Assembly (NCBI GenBank): GCA_947372535.1
Contig: CANBUA010000005.1
Span: 1 to 39,841 of the forward strand
Source of the DNA: Burkholderiales bacterium
Lineage (GTDB): Bacteria; Pseudomonadota; Gammaproteobacteria; Burkholderiales; Burkholderiaceae
Direction of reading: 5' to 3'
DNA length: 39,841 bases
In this document: piece after piece, positions 1 to 7,316 of the stretch
Numbering within the stretch: the first letter of the stretch is position 1
Layout: every line of letters starts with the position of its first letter
Notes under the pieces: model-generated
Seen by the model: only the letters and a program-made list of their open reading frames with translations
What the model was told of the DNA's origin: nothing
Databases searched by the model: none
Translations under genes and position numbers: made by a program

Positions 1-350
1 CTCAGGATGCGTGCGTGGGTGGCTTCGATGTGCCGAAAGGCCTGGATCAATTCCTGCGCATAGGCAGTCAAGACTGTGCCACCACCACCGGCGCCACCAG
101 CCTGGCGTTCAACCAGCGCGTGACCCGCCGCGTTGTTCATGTCGTGCACGCGATCCCAGGCCGTCTTGTAGCTGATGCCCACCTGCTTGGCGGCATGCGT
201 CATGGCGCCTGTCGCATCGATGGCCTCCAGCAGGGCGATGCTGTCGGCGCCGCCCAGCAGGTGACTGCCTTGCTGAAGCCACACGCTGCCGCTGAGGTTC
301 AGGGCAGGTGAGCTTGACTTCCTGGGGGTGGCGAGAGGCTTGGCTGGCAT
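1..350 (-). CDS. modE: ModE-family molybdate-responsive regulator (3' end outside window)
   Basis: The minus-strand frame opens with ATG at 350-348 and is still open at base 1, so only the first 116 or so residues are present. It encodes the winged-helix DNA-binding domain of ModE: a helix-turn-helix with GISYKTAWDRVHDMNN, followed by LVERQAGGAGGGGTVLT, the glycine-rich wing typical of ModE and its relatives. ModE normally binds molybdate through C-terminal Mop domains and then represses the mod operon; whether this copy has Mop domains cannot be seen because the gene leaves the window. It is divergent from modABC, and a ModE-box-like palindrome lies in the shared intergenic region, which supports a role as the local repressor. 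Family assignment is confident; the full domain structure is unknown. Confidence 0.88.
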   Translation of the reverse strand, partial: MPAKPLATPRKSSSPALNLSGSVWLQQGSHLLGGADSIALLEAIDATGAMTHAAKQVGISYKTAWDRVHDMNNAAGHALVERQAGGAGGGGTVLTAYAQELIQAFRHIEATHARIL

Positions 351-374
351 GGGCTGGGCTGGGAACAAAGCGAG

Positions 375-398
375 CGTTGTATAGTTGTTTACATATCG
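375..398. promoter_or_regulatory. Putative ModE operator between modE and modA
   Basis: An imperfect inverted repeat, CGTTGTATA - six bases - TACATATCG, sits between the divergent modE and modA starts. From memory of the E. coli modA operator (CGTTATAT...TACATAACG), arm sequences and spacing match closely, including the 24-base length. It lies about 45 bases before the modA ATG, where bound ModE would be expected to block modABC transcription and perhaps its own. Binding is inferred. Confidence 0.72.
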
Positions 399-441
399 AT
401 CAGGGCCCATCACCTTCAACGGATCCCACGACCAGCATGCC

Positions 442-1197
442 ATGAGAAACTCACAGCACCTTCTTGCCTTCACCCTGGTCGCAGTATTCTCCCTGGCCGC
501 CTCGGCCCAGGAGATCACGGTCTCGGCCGCCGCCAGCCTGCAAAACGCCATGCGTGACATCGGCACGGCATATCAGGGCGCTCACCCGGGCAGCAAGGTC
601 AATTTCAACTTCGCAGCCTCTGGCCCCTTGCTGGCTCAGATCGCACAAGGCGCGCCAGTCGATGTATTTGCCAGCGCCGATGTGGAGACCATGGACAAGG
701 CTCAGGCCCAGAGCCTGATCAAGGCCGATACCCGAGTGAATTTCGCGGCCAATGACCTGGTGCTGGTTTCGCCCACTTCGCAAGCGGCCAGCCTCAAAAC
801 TTTGGCGGACCTCAAGCGCCCAGGCATCGTCCACATTGCGGTGGGCACGCCCGCCACGGTGCCTGCCGGCCGCTACGCTCAGGCTGCACTGGAAGCGCAA
901 GGCTTGTGGGCTGACCTGATGCCCAAGTTCGTCTTTGCCGAGAACGTGCGTCAGGCCTTGAACTATGTCAGCCGCGCCGAAGCCGAGGCCGGCTTCGTCT
1001 ACCGCACGGATGCCCTGATCGACAATGACAAGGTGCGCATCGACCTGGTGGTGCCCACGACCAAGCCGGTGCTCTATCCCATCGCGCTGGTGGCGGCCAC
1101 CAAAAATGCCGCAGCGGCCGGTGAGTTCCTGAAGTTCGTCGCAGGTGCCCAAGGCCAAGCTGTGCTCGGCAAGCACGGCTTCAGCGCCGCACCTTGA
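442..1197 (+). CDS. modA: Molybdate ABC transporter, periplasmic binding protein ModA
   Basis: A 251-residue periplasmic binding protein. It begins with a cleavable Sec signal peptide (about residues 1-24, ending LAASAQ) followed by EITVSAAASLQNAM, the conserved oxyanion-binding start of mature ModA proteins. ASGPLLAQIAQGAPVDVFASAD and the later VPAGRYA segment are also characteristic. ModA captures molybdate (or tungstate) in the periplasm and delivers it to the ModBC permease for molybdenum cofactor synthesis. ATG 442 is chosen because it places the signal peptide at the N-terminus; the frame is open further upstream, but that part overlaps the putative ModE operator. It is the first gene of modABC; modB begins 24 bases after its stop. 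Confidence 0.95.
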   Translation: MRNSQHLLAFTLVAVFSLAASAQEITVSAAASLQNAMRDIGTAYQGAHPGSKVNFNFAASGPLLAQIAQGAPVDVFASADVETMDKAQAQSLIKADTRVNFAANDLVLVSPTSQAASLKTLADLKRPGIVHIAVGTPATVPAGRYAQAALEAQGLWADLMPKFVFAENVRQALNYVSRAEAEAGFVYRTDALIDNDKVRIDLVVPTTKPVLYPIALVAATKNAAAAGEFLKFVAGAQGQAVLGKHGFSAAP

Positions 1198-1221
1198 TCT
1201 GATCGTTGCGCAGTCATCAAC

Positions 1222-1890
1222 GTGGATGTCGACCTTCATGCCCTGTGGCTCACGCTGAAGGTCGCGGGCTGGGCCACGCTGGTGGCCATGGTGCTGGGTG
1301 TGGCGGGTGGCTGGCTGGTGGCGCGTGGCCGCTGGCCCGGCAGGCGCCTGCTGGAGGCGCTCCTGACGCTGCCGATGGTGTTGCCACCCACGGTGCTGGG
1401 CTACTACCTCATCGTGGTGCTGGGCCGGCATGCGCCTGTTGGTCGTTGGCTGTCCACGCAATTTGACATCAACCTGATGTTCACCTGGCAGGGCGCGGTC
1501 ATCGCGGCTGCGGTCGTGGCCTTTCCGCTGGTGTTCACCTCTGCACGGGCGGCCTTCGAGGGCATCCATGGCGATTTCGAGAAGGCCGCGCGGGTGCTGG
1601 GCGCCAGTGAGCTGAAGGTCTTCCTGCACGTGACGCTGCCCTTGGCCATGCGCGGCATCCTGGCGGGCACCATGCTGGCGTTTGCGCGTGCCATGGGCGA
1701 GTTCGGCGCCACCTTGATGGTCGCCGGCAACATCCCTGGCAAGACCCAGACGCTGTCCATGGCCATTTACGACGCCGTGCAATCGGGCAACGATGCTTTG
1801 GCCAACACCTTGGTGATCGTGATCTCGGTGCTGTGCATCCTCATCCTGGTGACGGCCAGCCGCCTGCTCGATCCGAAAGGCCAGCGATGA
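1222..1890 (+). CDS. modB: Molybdate ABC transporter permease ModB
   Basis: A 222-residue inner-membrane permease with about five hydrophobic segments. It contains the EAA-type loop that contacts the ATPase (EKAARVLGASELKVFLHVTLPLAMRG split over two short motifs, here EKAARVLGAS and LPLAMRGILAG), and LPMVLPPTVLGYYL, typical of ModB. It forms the channel through which ModA-delivered molybdate enters the cytoplasm. The start is GTG at 1222; no in-frame ATG gives a full N-terminal membrane segment. Its stop overlaps the modC start as ATGA (1887-1890), indicating translational coupling. Length is normal for the family. Confidence 0.94.
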   Translation: MDVDLHALWLTLKVAGWATLVAMVLGVAGGWLVARGRWPGRRLLEALLTLPMVLPPTVLGYYLIVVLGRHAPVGRWLSTQFDINLMFTWQGAVIAAAVVAFPLVFTSARAAFEGIHGDFEKAARVLGASELKVFLHVTLPLAMRGILAGTMLAFARAMGEFGATLMVAGNIPGKTQTLSMAIYDAVQSGNDALANTLVIVISVLCILILVTASRLLDPKGQR

Positions 1891-2642
1891 AGATCGAACT
1901 GGACATCGGCATGACGGTGCGCAGCGGCGCGCAGACCTTCACCTTGCAGGCGCGTTTCGAGGCCTCGCGTGATCGGTTGGTGCTGTTCGGGCCCTCCGGC
2001 GTTGGCAAGACCATGACCATCCAGGCCATCGCCGGCTTGATGCGGCCGGACCGGGGGCACATCCGCCTGGGTGAGCGATTGCTCTTCGATCAGGCCCAAG
2101 GGATCGATGTACCCGCACGTGATCGGCAGGTCGGGTATGTGTTCCAGGATTACGCGCTGTTCCCGCACCTGAGTGTGGCGCGCAACATTGCCTTCGGTTT
2201 GTTGCCGACGCTGCCGCGGCGCTTGAGTGCCGCCCACCTGCGCCAGGTGACCGAACTCATGAAAGCGCTGGACATCGATGGTTTGCAGGAGCGCCTGCCA
2301 TCGACGCTGTCGGGTGGTCAGCGTCAACGGGTGGCCCTGGCGCGCGCCCTGATCCGCGAGCCTGAACTGCTCTTGTTGGACGAGCCGTTTTCCGCGCTGG
2401 ACATGGCCTTGCGTGGCCGGGTGCGCCTTGAGCTGGATGCCATCCAGCGGCGCTTTGGCATCCCCATGGTGATGATCTCCCACGACCTGGACGACGTGCG
2501 GCTGTTCGCGGACACCCTGGTGCTTTACCAGGCTACCGGCGATGCGCAAGGCCGCGTGGTCCAGGTGATGTCAGCTCAAGGTGATGACCGCAGCGCGCCG
2601 TTGGCCCTGGCGCAGGCTTCCTGGCAAACCGGACAGCCTTGA
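1887..2642 (+). CDS. modC: Molybdate ABC transporter ATPase ModC, short form without Mop domain
   Basis: A 251-residue ABC ATPase that energises molybdate import. Walker A is GPSGVGKT, the signature is LSGGQRQR, Walker B is LLLLDEPFSALD and the H-loop lies in MISHDLDDV. ATG 1887 overlaps the modB stop, so start choice is straightforward. Typical ModC proteins such as that of E. coli carry about 100 further residues forming a C-terminal Mop/TOBE regulatory domain; here the protein ends soon after the ATPase fold, so that domain is absent. Feedback inhibition by molybdate through ModC is therefore unlikely, leaving ModE as the obvious control. The stop lies five bases from the stop of the convergent folA-GNAT gene. 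Confidence 0.93.
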   Translation: MKIELDIGMTVRSGAQTFTLQARFEASRDRLVLFGPSGVGKTMTIQAIAGLMRPDRGHIRLGERLLFDQAQGIDVPARDRQVGYVFQDYALFPHLSVARNIAFGLLPTLPRRLSAAHLRQVTELMKALDIDGLQERLPSTLSGGQRQRVALARALIREPELLLLDEPFSALDMALRGRVRLELDAIQRRFGIPMVMISHDLDDVRLFADTLVLYQATGDAQGRVVQVMSAQGDDRSAPLALAQASWQTGQP

Positions 2643-2647
2643 GGCAC

Positions 2648-3619
2648 TCACAAAGTGCGCCGCATCTTCCGCCCACCCACGGGCTGGAACTCATGGCGCT
2701 TGTAAAAGTGCAAGGTCTTGTCGAACTCGGGCAAGGGTGGCGTGCACAACTCCAGCGCGCTCCAGTTGCGGCGACTGGCCAGATCGCCGATGCGGTCCAG
2801 CAACTGCGCGCCCAGGCCGGACGAGCGCAGCTCGGGTTGCACGAAGAACTCCTGAATGATGCCGATGGGCCCACCGGCGTACAAAGCAAAGCTCTGCGCG
2901 ATGGTGGCCACACCCACGGGCTTGTCGGCGTCGTAAGCAAGCAGGGCCTGGTAGTGGCCTTGCTCCAGCCAGCGGCGTACGGTTTGCTCGCTCGTGGGCT
3001 CGTCCACCTTGAAGGCGTCGGCCCCCAGCCGCGATGACACCTCGTCCAGCAACTGGTGCACCAGGCTGGCCACGATGGTGGCGTCCTGCGCTTGCGCCCA
3101 GCGCAATTGAAACTCCGGTTTGTGCTCGGCCATGGCCAGGCGCTGGTAGGTCACGAAGGCGTAGTCGCAATCCAGGGGCGCGGGCGCGCGGTGGGTCTCG
3201 CGGGTGATTTCCTTGAACGCAGCTTTGTCCCAGTTTGGGAAAAAAGTGTCGGCCTCGAAGTCGCGGGCTATCTCGGTCAGCACGATTTCGTCGACCAGAG
3301 GCAGGGCCTGCTCGTAGACTTGCGCACCACCGATCACGAAGACTTTGTCGGCGTCTTGAACCAGCGCCAGGGCGATCTCCAGCGACGCCGCGCTTTCCAC
3401 ACCGGCGGTCACCCAGTTGGCATTGCGGGTGATGACGATGTTGCGCCGGCCGGGCAGCGGTCTGCCGATGGACTCATAGGTCTTGCGGCCCATGATGACG
3501 GGGCAGCCCAACGTGGTCCGCTTGAAGAATTGCAGGTCTTCGGACAAGCGCCACAGCAGTGCGTTGTCCTTGCCGATGGCCCCGTTGCGGGCGACGGCGG
3601 CGATGAGGCTCAGTTGCAT
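2648..3619 (-). CDS. folA: Dihydrofolate reductase fused in frame to a GNAT acetyltransferase
   Basis: A single 323-codon frame joins two enzymes. Residues 1-161 are a complete dihydrofolate reductase: MQLSLIAAVARNGAIGKDNALLW, the MGRKTYESIGRPLPGR cofactor motif and FVIGGAQVYEQAL; it reduces dihydrofolate to tetrahydrofolate. Residues from about 163 are a GNAT N-acyltransferase with the acetyl-CoA motif RSSGLGAQLLDRI and a C-terminal LHFYKRHEF segment; its substrate is unknown. There is essentially no linker, and an internal ATG (3133-3131) marks where a free GNAT gene could have started. ATG 3619 is chosen to match DHFR N-termini; a TTG eight codons upstream is less likely. It follows thyA by 20 bases, so folate-cycle genes are co-transcribed. 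The fusion could reflect real stop-codon loss or a sequencing indel. Confidence 0.9.
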   Translation of the reverse strand: MQLSLIAAVARNGAIGKDNALLWRLSEDLQFFKRTTLGCPVIMGRKTYESIGRPLPGRRNIVITRNANWVTAGVESAASLEIALALVQDADKVFVIGGAQVYEQALPLVDEIVLTEIARDFEADTFFPNWDKAAFKEITRETHRAPAPLDCDYAFVTYQRLAMAEHKPEFQLRWAQAQDATIVASLVHQLLDEVSSRLGADAFKVDEPTSEQTVRRWLEQGHYQALLAYDADKPVGVATIAQSFALYAGGPIGIIQEFFVQPELRSSGLGAQLLDRIGDLASRRNWSALELCTPPLPEFDKTLHFYKRHEFQPVGGRKMRRTL

Positions 3620-3639
3620 GGTGCTTGTGTACTCATCTT

Positions 3640-4470
3640 TCAAACGGCCACCGGGGCCTTGATGGCCGGGTGGTGCTCGTACTCAAGCACTTCAAAATCT
3701 TCGTACTCGTAGTCGAATATGGAGGCTGGCTTGCGCTTGATGTTCAGCAACGGGTAAGGCTTGGGCTCGCGGCTCAATTGCAACTCAACTTGCTCGGTGT
3801 GGTTGCTGTAGATGTGGCAATCACCGCCAGTCCAGACAAAGTCACCGACATCAAGGTCGCACTGCTGGGCCAGCATGTGCGTCAGCAGGGCATAGCTGGC
3901 GATGTTGAAGGGCACGCCCAGGAAGATGTCCGCGCTGCGCTGGTAGAGCTGGCAACTGAGCTTGCCCTTGCCGCCGGGTTCCGTGGCAGGCGCGACATAG
4001 AACTGGAAAAAGGCATGGCAGGGCGGCAGCGCCATCTGCTCGATCAGGCCTACGTTCCAGGCGCTGACGATGATGCGGCGGGAATCAGGCGTGGCCTTGA
4101 GTTGCTTGACGACTTCGCTGATCTGATCGACATGGCCGCCATCGGGTTTGGGCCAGTTGCGCCATTGCACGCCATAGACAGGCCCGAGCGAGCCATCTTC
4201 GCGTGCCCACTCGTTCCAGATCGTCACGCCGCGCTCTTGCAGCCATTGCACGTTGTCGTCGCCGCGCAGGAACCACAGCAGCTCGACGATGATGGACTTG
4301 AGGTGCACCTTCTTGGTCGTGACCAGCGGGAAGCCTTCATTCAGATCGAAGCGCATCTGATGGCCGAAAACGCTTCGTGTGCCAGTGCCCGTTCTGTCGG
4401 TCTTGAGCGCGCCGGTGGTGTGCACGAGGCGCATGAAATCTTCGTATTGGCTGCGGATGGGACGGTTCAC
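3640..4470 (-). CDS. thyA: Thymidylate synthase
   Basis: A 276-residue ThyA-type thymidylate synthase that methylates dUMP to dTMP using methylene-tetrahydrofolate, releasing dihydrofolate for the DHFR encoded just downstream. Recognisable signatures are [32 protein letters not shown], the active-site cysteine in [12 protein letters not shown], and the dUMP-binding HIYSNHTEQ near the C-terminus. The start is taken as GTG 4470 ([13 protein letters not shown]), which has GAGAGG about seven bases upstream and matches family N-termini; the frame extends upstream to a TTG at 4518 but those residues are not family-like. thyA and folA form a two-gene unit. Confidence 0.95.
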   Translation of the reverse strand: MNRPIRSQYEDFMRLVHTTGALKTDRTGTGTRSVFGHQMRFDLNEGFPLVTTKKVHLKSIIVELLWFLRGDDNVQWLQERGVTIWNEWAREDGSLGPVYGVQWRNWPKPDGGHVDQISEVVKQLKATPDSRRIIVSAWNVGLIEQMALPPCHAFFQFYVAPATEPGGKGKLSCQLYQRSADIFLGVPFNIASYALLTHMLAQQCDLDVGDFVWTGGDCHIYSNHTEQVELQLSREPKPYPLLNIKRKPASIFDYEYEDFEVLEYEHHPAIKAPVAV

Positions 4471-4524
4471 CAGGGGGCCTCTCGCTGGATGCGGATCAAC
4501 AAAACAGGTCGCCACCAAATGACG

Positions 4525-4547
4525 ACAGCCCGGATTATCCGGGCTGT
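4525..4547 (-). terminator. Perfect hairpin downstream of the OmpA-like lipoprotein gene
   Basis: ACAGCCCGGAT and ATCCGGGCTGT form an 11-bp perfect inverted repeat around a single base, in practice a 9-bp GC-rich stem with a 5-base loop. It lies between the stop of the lipoprotein gene and the start of thyA on the same strand. There is no long U tract on the minus strand, so termination may be partial. A weaker bulged hairpin (4557-4579) sits just before it in transcription order. Confidence 0.55.
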
Positions 4548-4585
4548 TTGAGCTGTCTGATCCCGCGAAGGGGAATCAGGCTGGA

Positions 4586-5260
4586 TCAGGACGTGCTGGC
4601 GTCGCTCACGAAGATTTCGACACGGCGGTTTTGAGCGCGGCCAGCATCGGAATCATTGGAGGCGATGGGCTGGCGCGAACCACGGCCATCAACGGCCACG
4701 CGGTTGGCGGACACGCCATGGTCAACCAGGAAATCACGCACGCTGTCGGCGCGGTCCAGCGACAGGGGGTTGTTGATCTGGTCGTTGCCACGGTTGTCCG
4801 TGTGGCCGATGGCGCGCACGGTCAGGCCGGGGTTCTGGGTCAGGCCGTTGGCGAAGGTGGTCAGCACCGAGCGCAGTTCAGGCTTGAGGGCCGCGCTGTT
4901 GGTGTCGAAGGACACATCGCTGGGGATGTTGAGCTTGAGCTGGTTGTCGGCCGTGCGGCTGACTTCCACGCCTGTGCCGGCGGTGGCTTGTTCCATGGCG
5001 CGCTTCTGGGCTTCCAGGCGCTTGGACCAGACGTTGCCGATTACGGCACCGGCGATGCCACCGACGGCAGCGCCTGCGCCAGCGTTGTTGCCCGTGGCCC
5101 CGCTCAGCACCGCACCGGCGACAGCGCCGATGGCGGCGCCGCTGGCCGTGCGGCGCTGCGTGTCGTCCATGTTGGCGCAGCCGGTGGCCAGGGCCGCGGC
5201 CAGCATCACAGCGCTCAGGCCGAAGTGACGGATGTTGTTGCTTGTGGTCGTCGTGTTCAT
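4586..5260 (-). CDS. OmpA-domain lipoprotein with glycine zipper (YiaD-like)
   Basis: A 224-residue predicted outer-membrane lipoprotein. Residues 1-29 form a lipoprotein signal with lipobox LATGC. A glycine-rich alternating segment follows (about residues 40-75, GAAIGAVAGAVLSG and GAAVGGIAGAVIG), a glycine-zipper pattern. Residues about 110-220 are an OmpA C-terminal peptidoglycan-binding domain, with VSFDTNSAALKP, GHTDNRGNDQ, LSLDRADSV and NRRVEIFV. The architecture matches E. coli YiaD and related proteins that link the outer membrane to the cell wall. ATG 5260 has GGAG nine bases upstream. The frame is open for a further 61 codons, but without signal-peptide character. Family call is firm; physiological role unknown. 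Confidence 0.88.
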   Translation of the reverse strand: MNTTTTSNNIRHFGLSAVMLAAALATGCANMDDTQRRTASGAAIGAVAGAVLSGATGNNAGAGAAVGGIAGAVIGNVWSKRLEAQKRAMEQATAGTGVEVSRTADNQLKLNIPSDVSFDTNSAALKPELRSVLTTFANGLTQNPGLTVRAIGHTDNRGNDQINNPLSLDRADSVRDFLVDHGVSANRVAVDGRGSRQPIASNDSDAGRAQNRRVEIFVSDASTS

Positions 5261-5325
5261 GTGTGTCTTCTCCACCGTCGTGCGGCATGTTTGATGAGCA
5301 GAGCTTAAGTGCTGGCCCCGCTCAA

Positions 5326-5350
5326 CACGATCAGACAAGGCTGATCCTCG
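5326..5350 (-). terminator. Bulged hairpin after the ABC exporter gene
   Basis: GATCAG (5329-5334) and CTGATC (5341-5346) pair around a six-base loop, and flanking CACG/CGTG can extend the stem past a two-base bulge. It lies immediately downstream of the ABC exporter stop on the minus strand. No U tract follows, so function as a terminator is tentative. Confidence 0.3.
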
Positions 5351-5352
5351 TG

Positions 5353-7233
5353 TCAGACCTGTCCGACACTGGATGAGGGGGTGGGCGCGACGGCCTGGCT
5401 GTCTTCGAACTGCGCGGACGCCAACCGCTGGTAAAGCGCGCAACGCGCCATCAACTCGTGGTGCGTGCCGATGTCGACGATCTGGCCTTGGTCGATCACG
5501 ACGATGCGGTCGGCGTTGATGACGGTGCTCAGGCGGTGGGCAATCAGCAGGGTGGTGCGGTCGCGCATGGCAGCTTCCAGCGCAGCTTGAACGGCGCGTT
5601 CGCTCTCGGTGTCGAGCGCGCTGGTGGCTTCGTCCAGGAGCAGCAGCGGGGCGTTCTTGAGAATGGCCCGCGCGATGCTGATGCGCTGGCGCTGGCCGCC
5701 GGACAGGCGCACGCCGCGCTCGCCCAGGAAGGTCTGGTAGCCCTCGGGCAGCATCATCAAGAAATCGTGCGCGTGGGCGGCTTTGGCGGCGGCGATCACT
5801 TGCGCATCGGTGGCATCGGGGTGGCCGTAGCGGATGTTGTCCATCGCCGATGAGGAGAAGACGGTGCTGTCTTGCGGGACCACGCCGATGCGCTCTCGCA
5901 AGGTGTGCAAGCTCAACTGCTGGATGGGGACGCCGTCGAGCAGGATGCGACCGGCCTGCGGGTCGTAATAGCGCAGCAGCAACTGAAAGACCGTGGTCTT
6001 GCCCGCGCCGCTGGGGCCGACCAAGGCCACGGTTTCTCCGGGCTGGATGACCAGGTTGATGCGGCTCAAAGCCGTCTGGCCGGGGCGAGATGGGTAGTTG
6101 AAGCTCAGCTGGCTGAACTCGACGCGCGAGCCGCCCGGTGTGGTGGGCAGGGCCACGGGCTGTGCGGGCGTGGCGATTGACGAGCGGGTCTGGAGCAACT
6201 CGATCAGGCGCTCGGTGGCGCCGGCCGCCCGCAGTACTTCGCCATAGATTTCCGACAGCGCGGCGGTCGAGCTGATGAGCAGGATCACGTACACCACGGT
6301 CTGGCCCATGTGGCCGGCGCTGATGCGGCCTTCGACCACAGCTTGCGTGCCTTGGTAAAGCACCCAGAGCAGTCCACTGGCGATGCCGCTGATCAGGAAG
6401 GCGACCAGGGCGGCGCGCATTCGGGCGCGGCGCACGCTGGTCGAGAAAGCTTTTTCAGTGGCTTGGCCAAAGCGCAGGGCTTCGCGCGCCTCGGCCGTGT
6501 AGCTTTGCACCAGCGCGATGGCGTTGAGCACCTCGGAGGCCATGGCGCTGGAGTCGGCCACGCGGTCCTGGCTGTCGCGGGAGAGGCGCTTGATCTTGCG
6601 GCCCGCGAAAATGGCCGGCAGCACGACCAGCGTCAGCACGCCCAGCACCAAGGCCATGACGCGCGGATTGGTCACCACCAACATGGTCAGAGCGCCAATG
6701 CCCATGATCACATTGCGCAGGCCCATCGACAGGCTGGAGCCGACCACGCTCTGGATCAAGGTGGTGTCAGCGGTCAGGCGCGAAAGCACTTCGCCGGTCT
6801 GGGTGGTCTCGAAGAACTCGGGACTTTGCTCCAGCACATGGGCGTAGACGGCGCTTTTGAGGTCGGCCGAGATGCGCTCGCCCAGCCAGGTCACACTGTA
6901 GTAACGCAGCGCCGAGAACACGCCCAGCGAGACGCCTACCGCGCCCAAGGCCAGAAAATGCTGGCGCAAGGCCGTGATCCGCGCCTCTGGGTCAGAAGGC
7001 ACCATGCCGTTGTCGATCAACTGTCGCAAGGCGATCGGCAGCACCAGCGTGGTCAGCGCGGCCAGGATCAGGAAGACCATGGCCATCAGGATGCGCCCAC
7101 GGTAGGGCCGCAAAAAGGGCGCCAGCGCTTTGAGTTCCGCCGGTTTGGGCTTGGCGGCGGCCTCTGCAGGATTGGTCGAGGCTGGGTCGTCCATCGGTAG
7201 GGTGGTGGCCGTGGCAGGCGGGTTCATGATCAT
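5353..7233 (-). CDS. ABC exporter half-transporter (transmembrane domain fused to ATPase)
   Basis: About 626 residues: an N-terminal six-helix ABC transmembrane domain (roughly residues 45-340, starting FLRPYRGRILMAMVFLIL) joined to a nucleotide-binding domain with Walker A GPSGAGKTT, signature LSGGQRQR, Walker B LLLLDEATSALD and H-loop IAHRLST. This is the type IV exporter fold of MsbA, LmrA and BmrA, which act as homodimers exporting lipids or drugs; substrate cannot be read from sequence. ATGs at 7233, 7227 and 7194 are all possible and none has a convincing ribosome site; 7233 is used. The gene is divergent from a MarR regulator with a palindromic operator between them, which suggests inducible efflux. 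A GATAAT on the minus strand at 7275-7270 is a plausible -10. Confidence 0.88.
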   Translation of the reverse strand: MIMNPPATATTLPMDDPASTNPAEAAAKPKPAELKALAPFLRPYRGRILMAMVFLILAALTTLVLPIALRQLIDNGMVPSDPEARITALRQHFLALGAVGVSLGVFSALRYYSVTWLGERISADLKSAVYAHVLEQSPEFFETTQTGEVLSRLTADTTLIQSVVGSSLSMGLRNVIMGIGALTMLVVTNPRVMALVLGVLTLVVLPAIFAGRKIKRLSRDSQDRVADSSAMASEVLNAIALVQSYTAEAREALRFGQATEKAFSTSVRRARMRAALVAFLISGIASGLLWVLYQGTQAVVEGRISAGHMGQTVVYVILLISSTAALSEIYGEVLRAAGATERLIELLQTRSSIATPAQPVALPTTPGGSRVEFSQLSFNYPSRPGQTALSRINLVIQPGETVALVGPSGAGKTTVFQLLLRYYDPQAGRILLDGVPIQQLSLHTLRERIGVVPQDSTVFSSSAMDNIRYGHPDATDAQVIAAAKAAHAHDFLMMLPEGYQTFLGERGVRLSGGQRQRISIARAILKNAPLLLLDEATSALDTESERAVQAALEAAMRDRTTLLIAHRLSTVINADRIVVIDQGQIVDIGTHHELMARCALYQRLASAQFEDSQAVAPTPSSSVGQV

Positions 7234-7280
7234 GGCGTGGATGGGGTGACGCGTTGGCGCCAGTGAGACATTATCGTGCC

Positions 7281-7310
7281 TTGACAATATTTGCTTGAGC
7301 AAACAACAAT
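7281..7310 (+). promoter_or_regulatory. Promoter of the marR-like gene
   Basis: A perfect -35 TTGACA (7281-7286) is separated by 18 bases from AACAAT (7305-7310). The ATG begins six bases after the -10, so transcription would start at or next to the start codon, giving a leaderless or nearly leaderless message. No Shine-Dalgarno is present. Confidence 0.6.
7290..7303. promoter_or_regulatory. Palindromic candidate operator inside the marR promoter spacer
   Basis: TTTGCT-TG-AGCAAA is a perfect 6-bp-arm palindrome lying entirely within the spacer between -35 and -10. The 11-mer TGAGCAAACAA occurs at 7296-7306 and again at 7318-7328, 22 bases (about two helical turns) apart, the second copy covering the start codon with a degenerate partner half (TGCT at 7310-7313). 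This is the expected architecture for autorepression by a dimeric MarR protein and control of the divergent exporter. Confidence 0.6.
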
Positions 7311-7316
7311 GCTTGC

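Noticed and set aside
451..1782. 443-codon open frame on the minus strand opposite modA and modB
   Set aside because: It mirrors the codon pattern of the true genes, has His/Gln/Arg-rich composition typical of antisense frames in GC-rich DNA, and shows no known motif.
2644..2658. Hairpin GCACT-CACAA-AGTGC between modC and folA stops as a bidirectional terminator
   Set aside because: Only five base pairs and it overlaps the folA-GNAT stop; too weak to call.
3625..4551. 308-codon plus-strand frame opposite thyA
   Set aside because: Shadow of thyA; the minus-strand product is an unmistakable thymidylate synthase and the plus frame has no domain.
6310..7200. 296-codon plus-strand frame opposite the ABC exporter
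   Set aside because: Antisense shadow with Gly/His/Gln-rich low-complexity composition.
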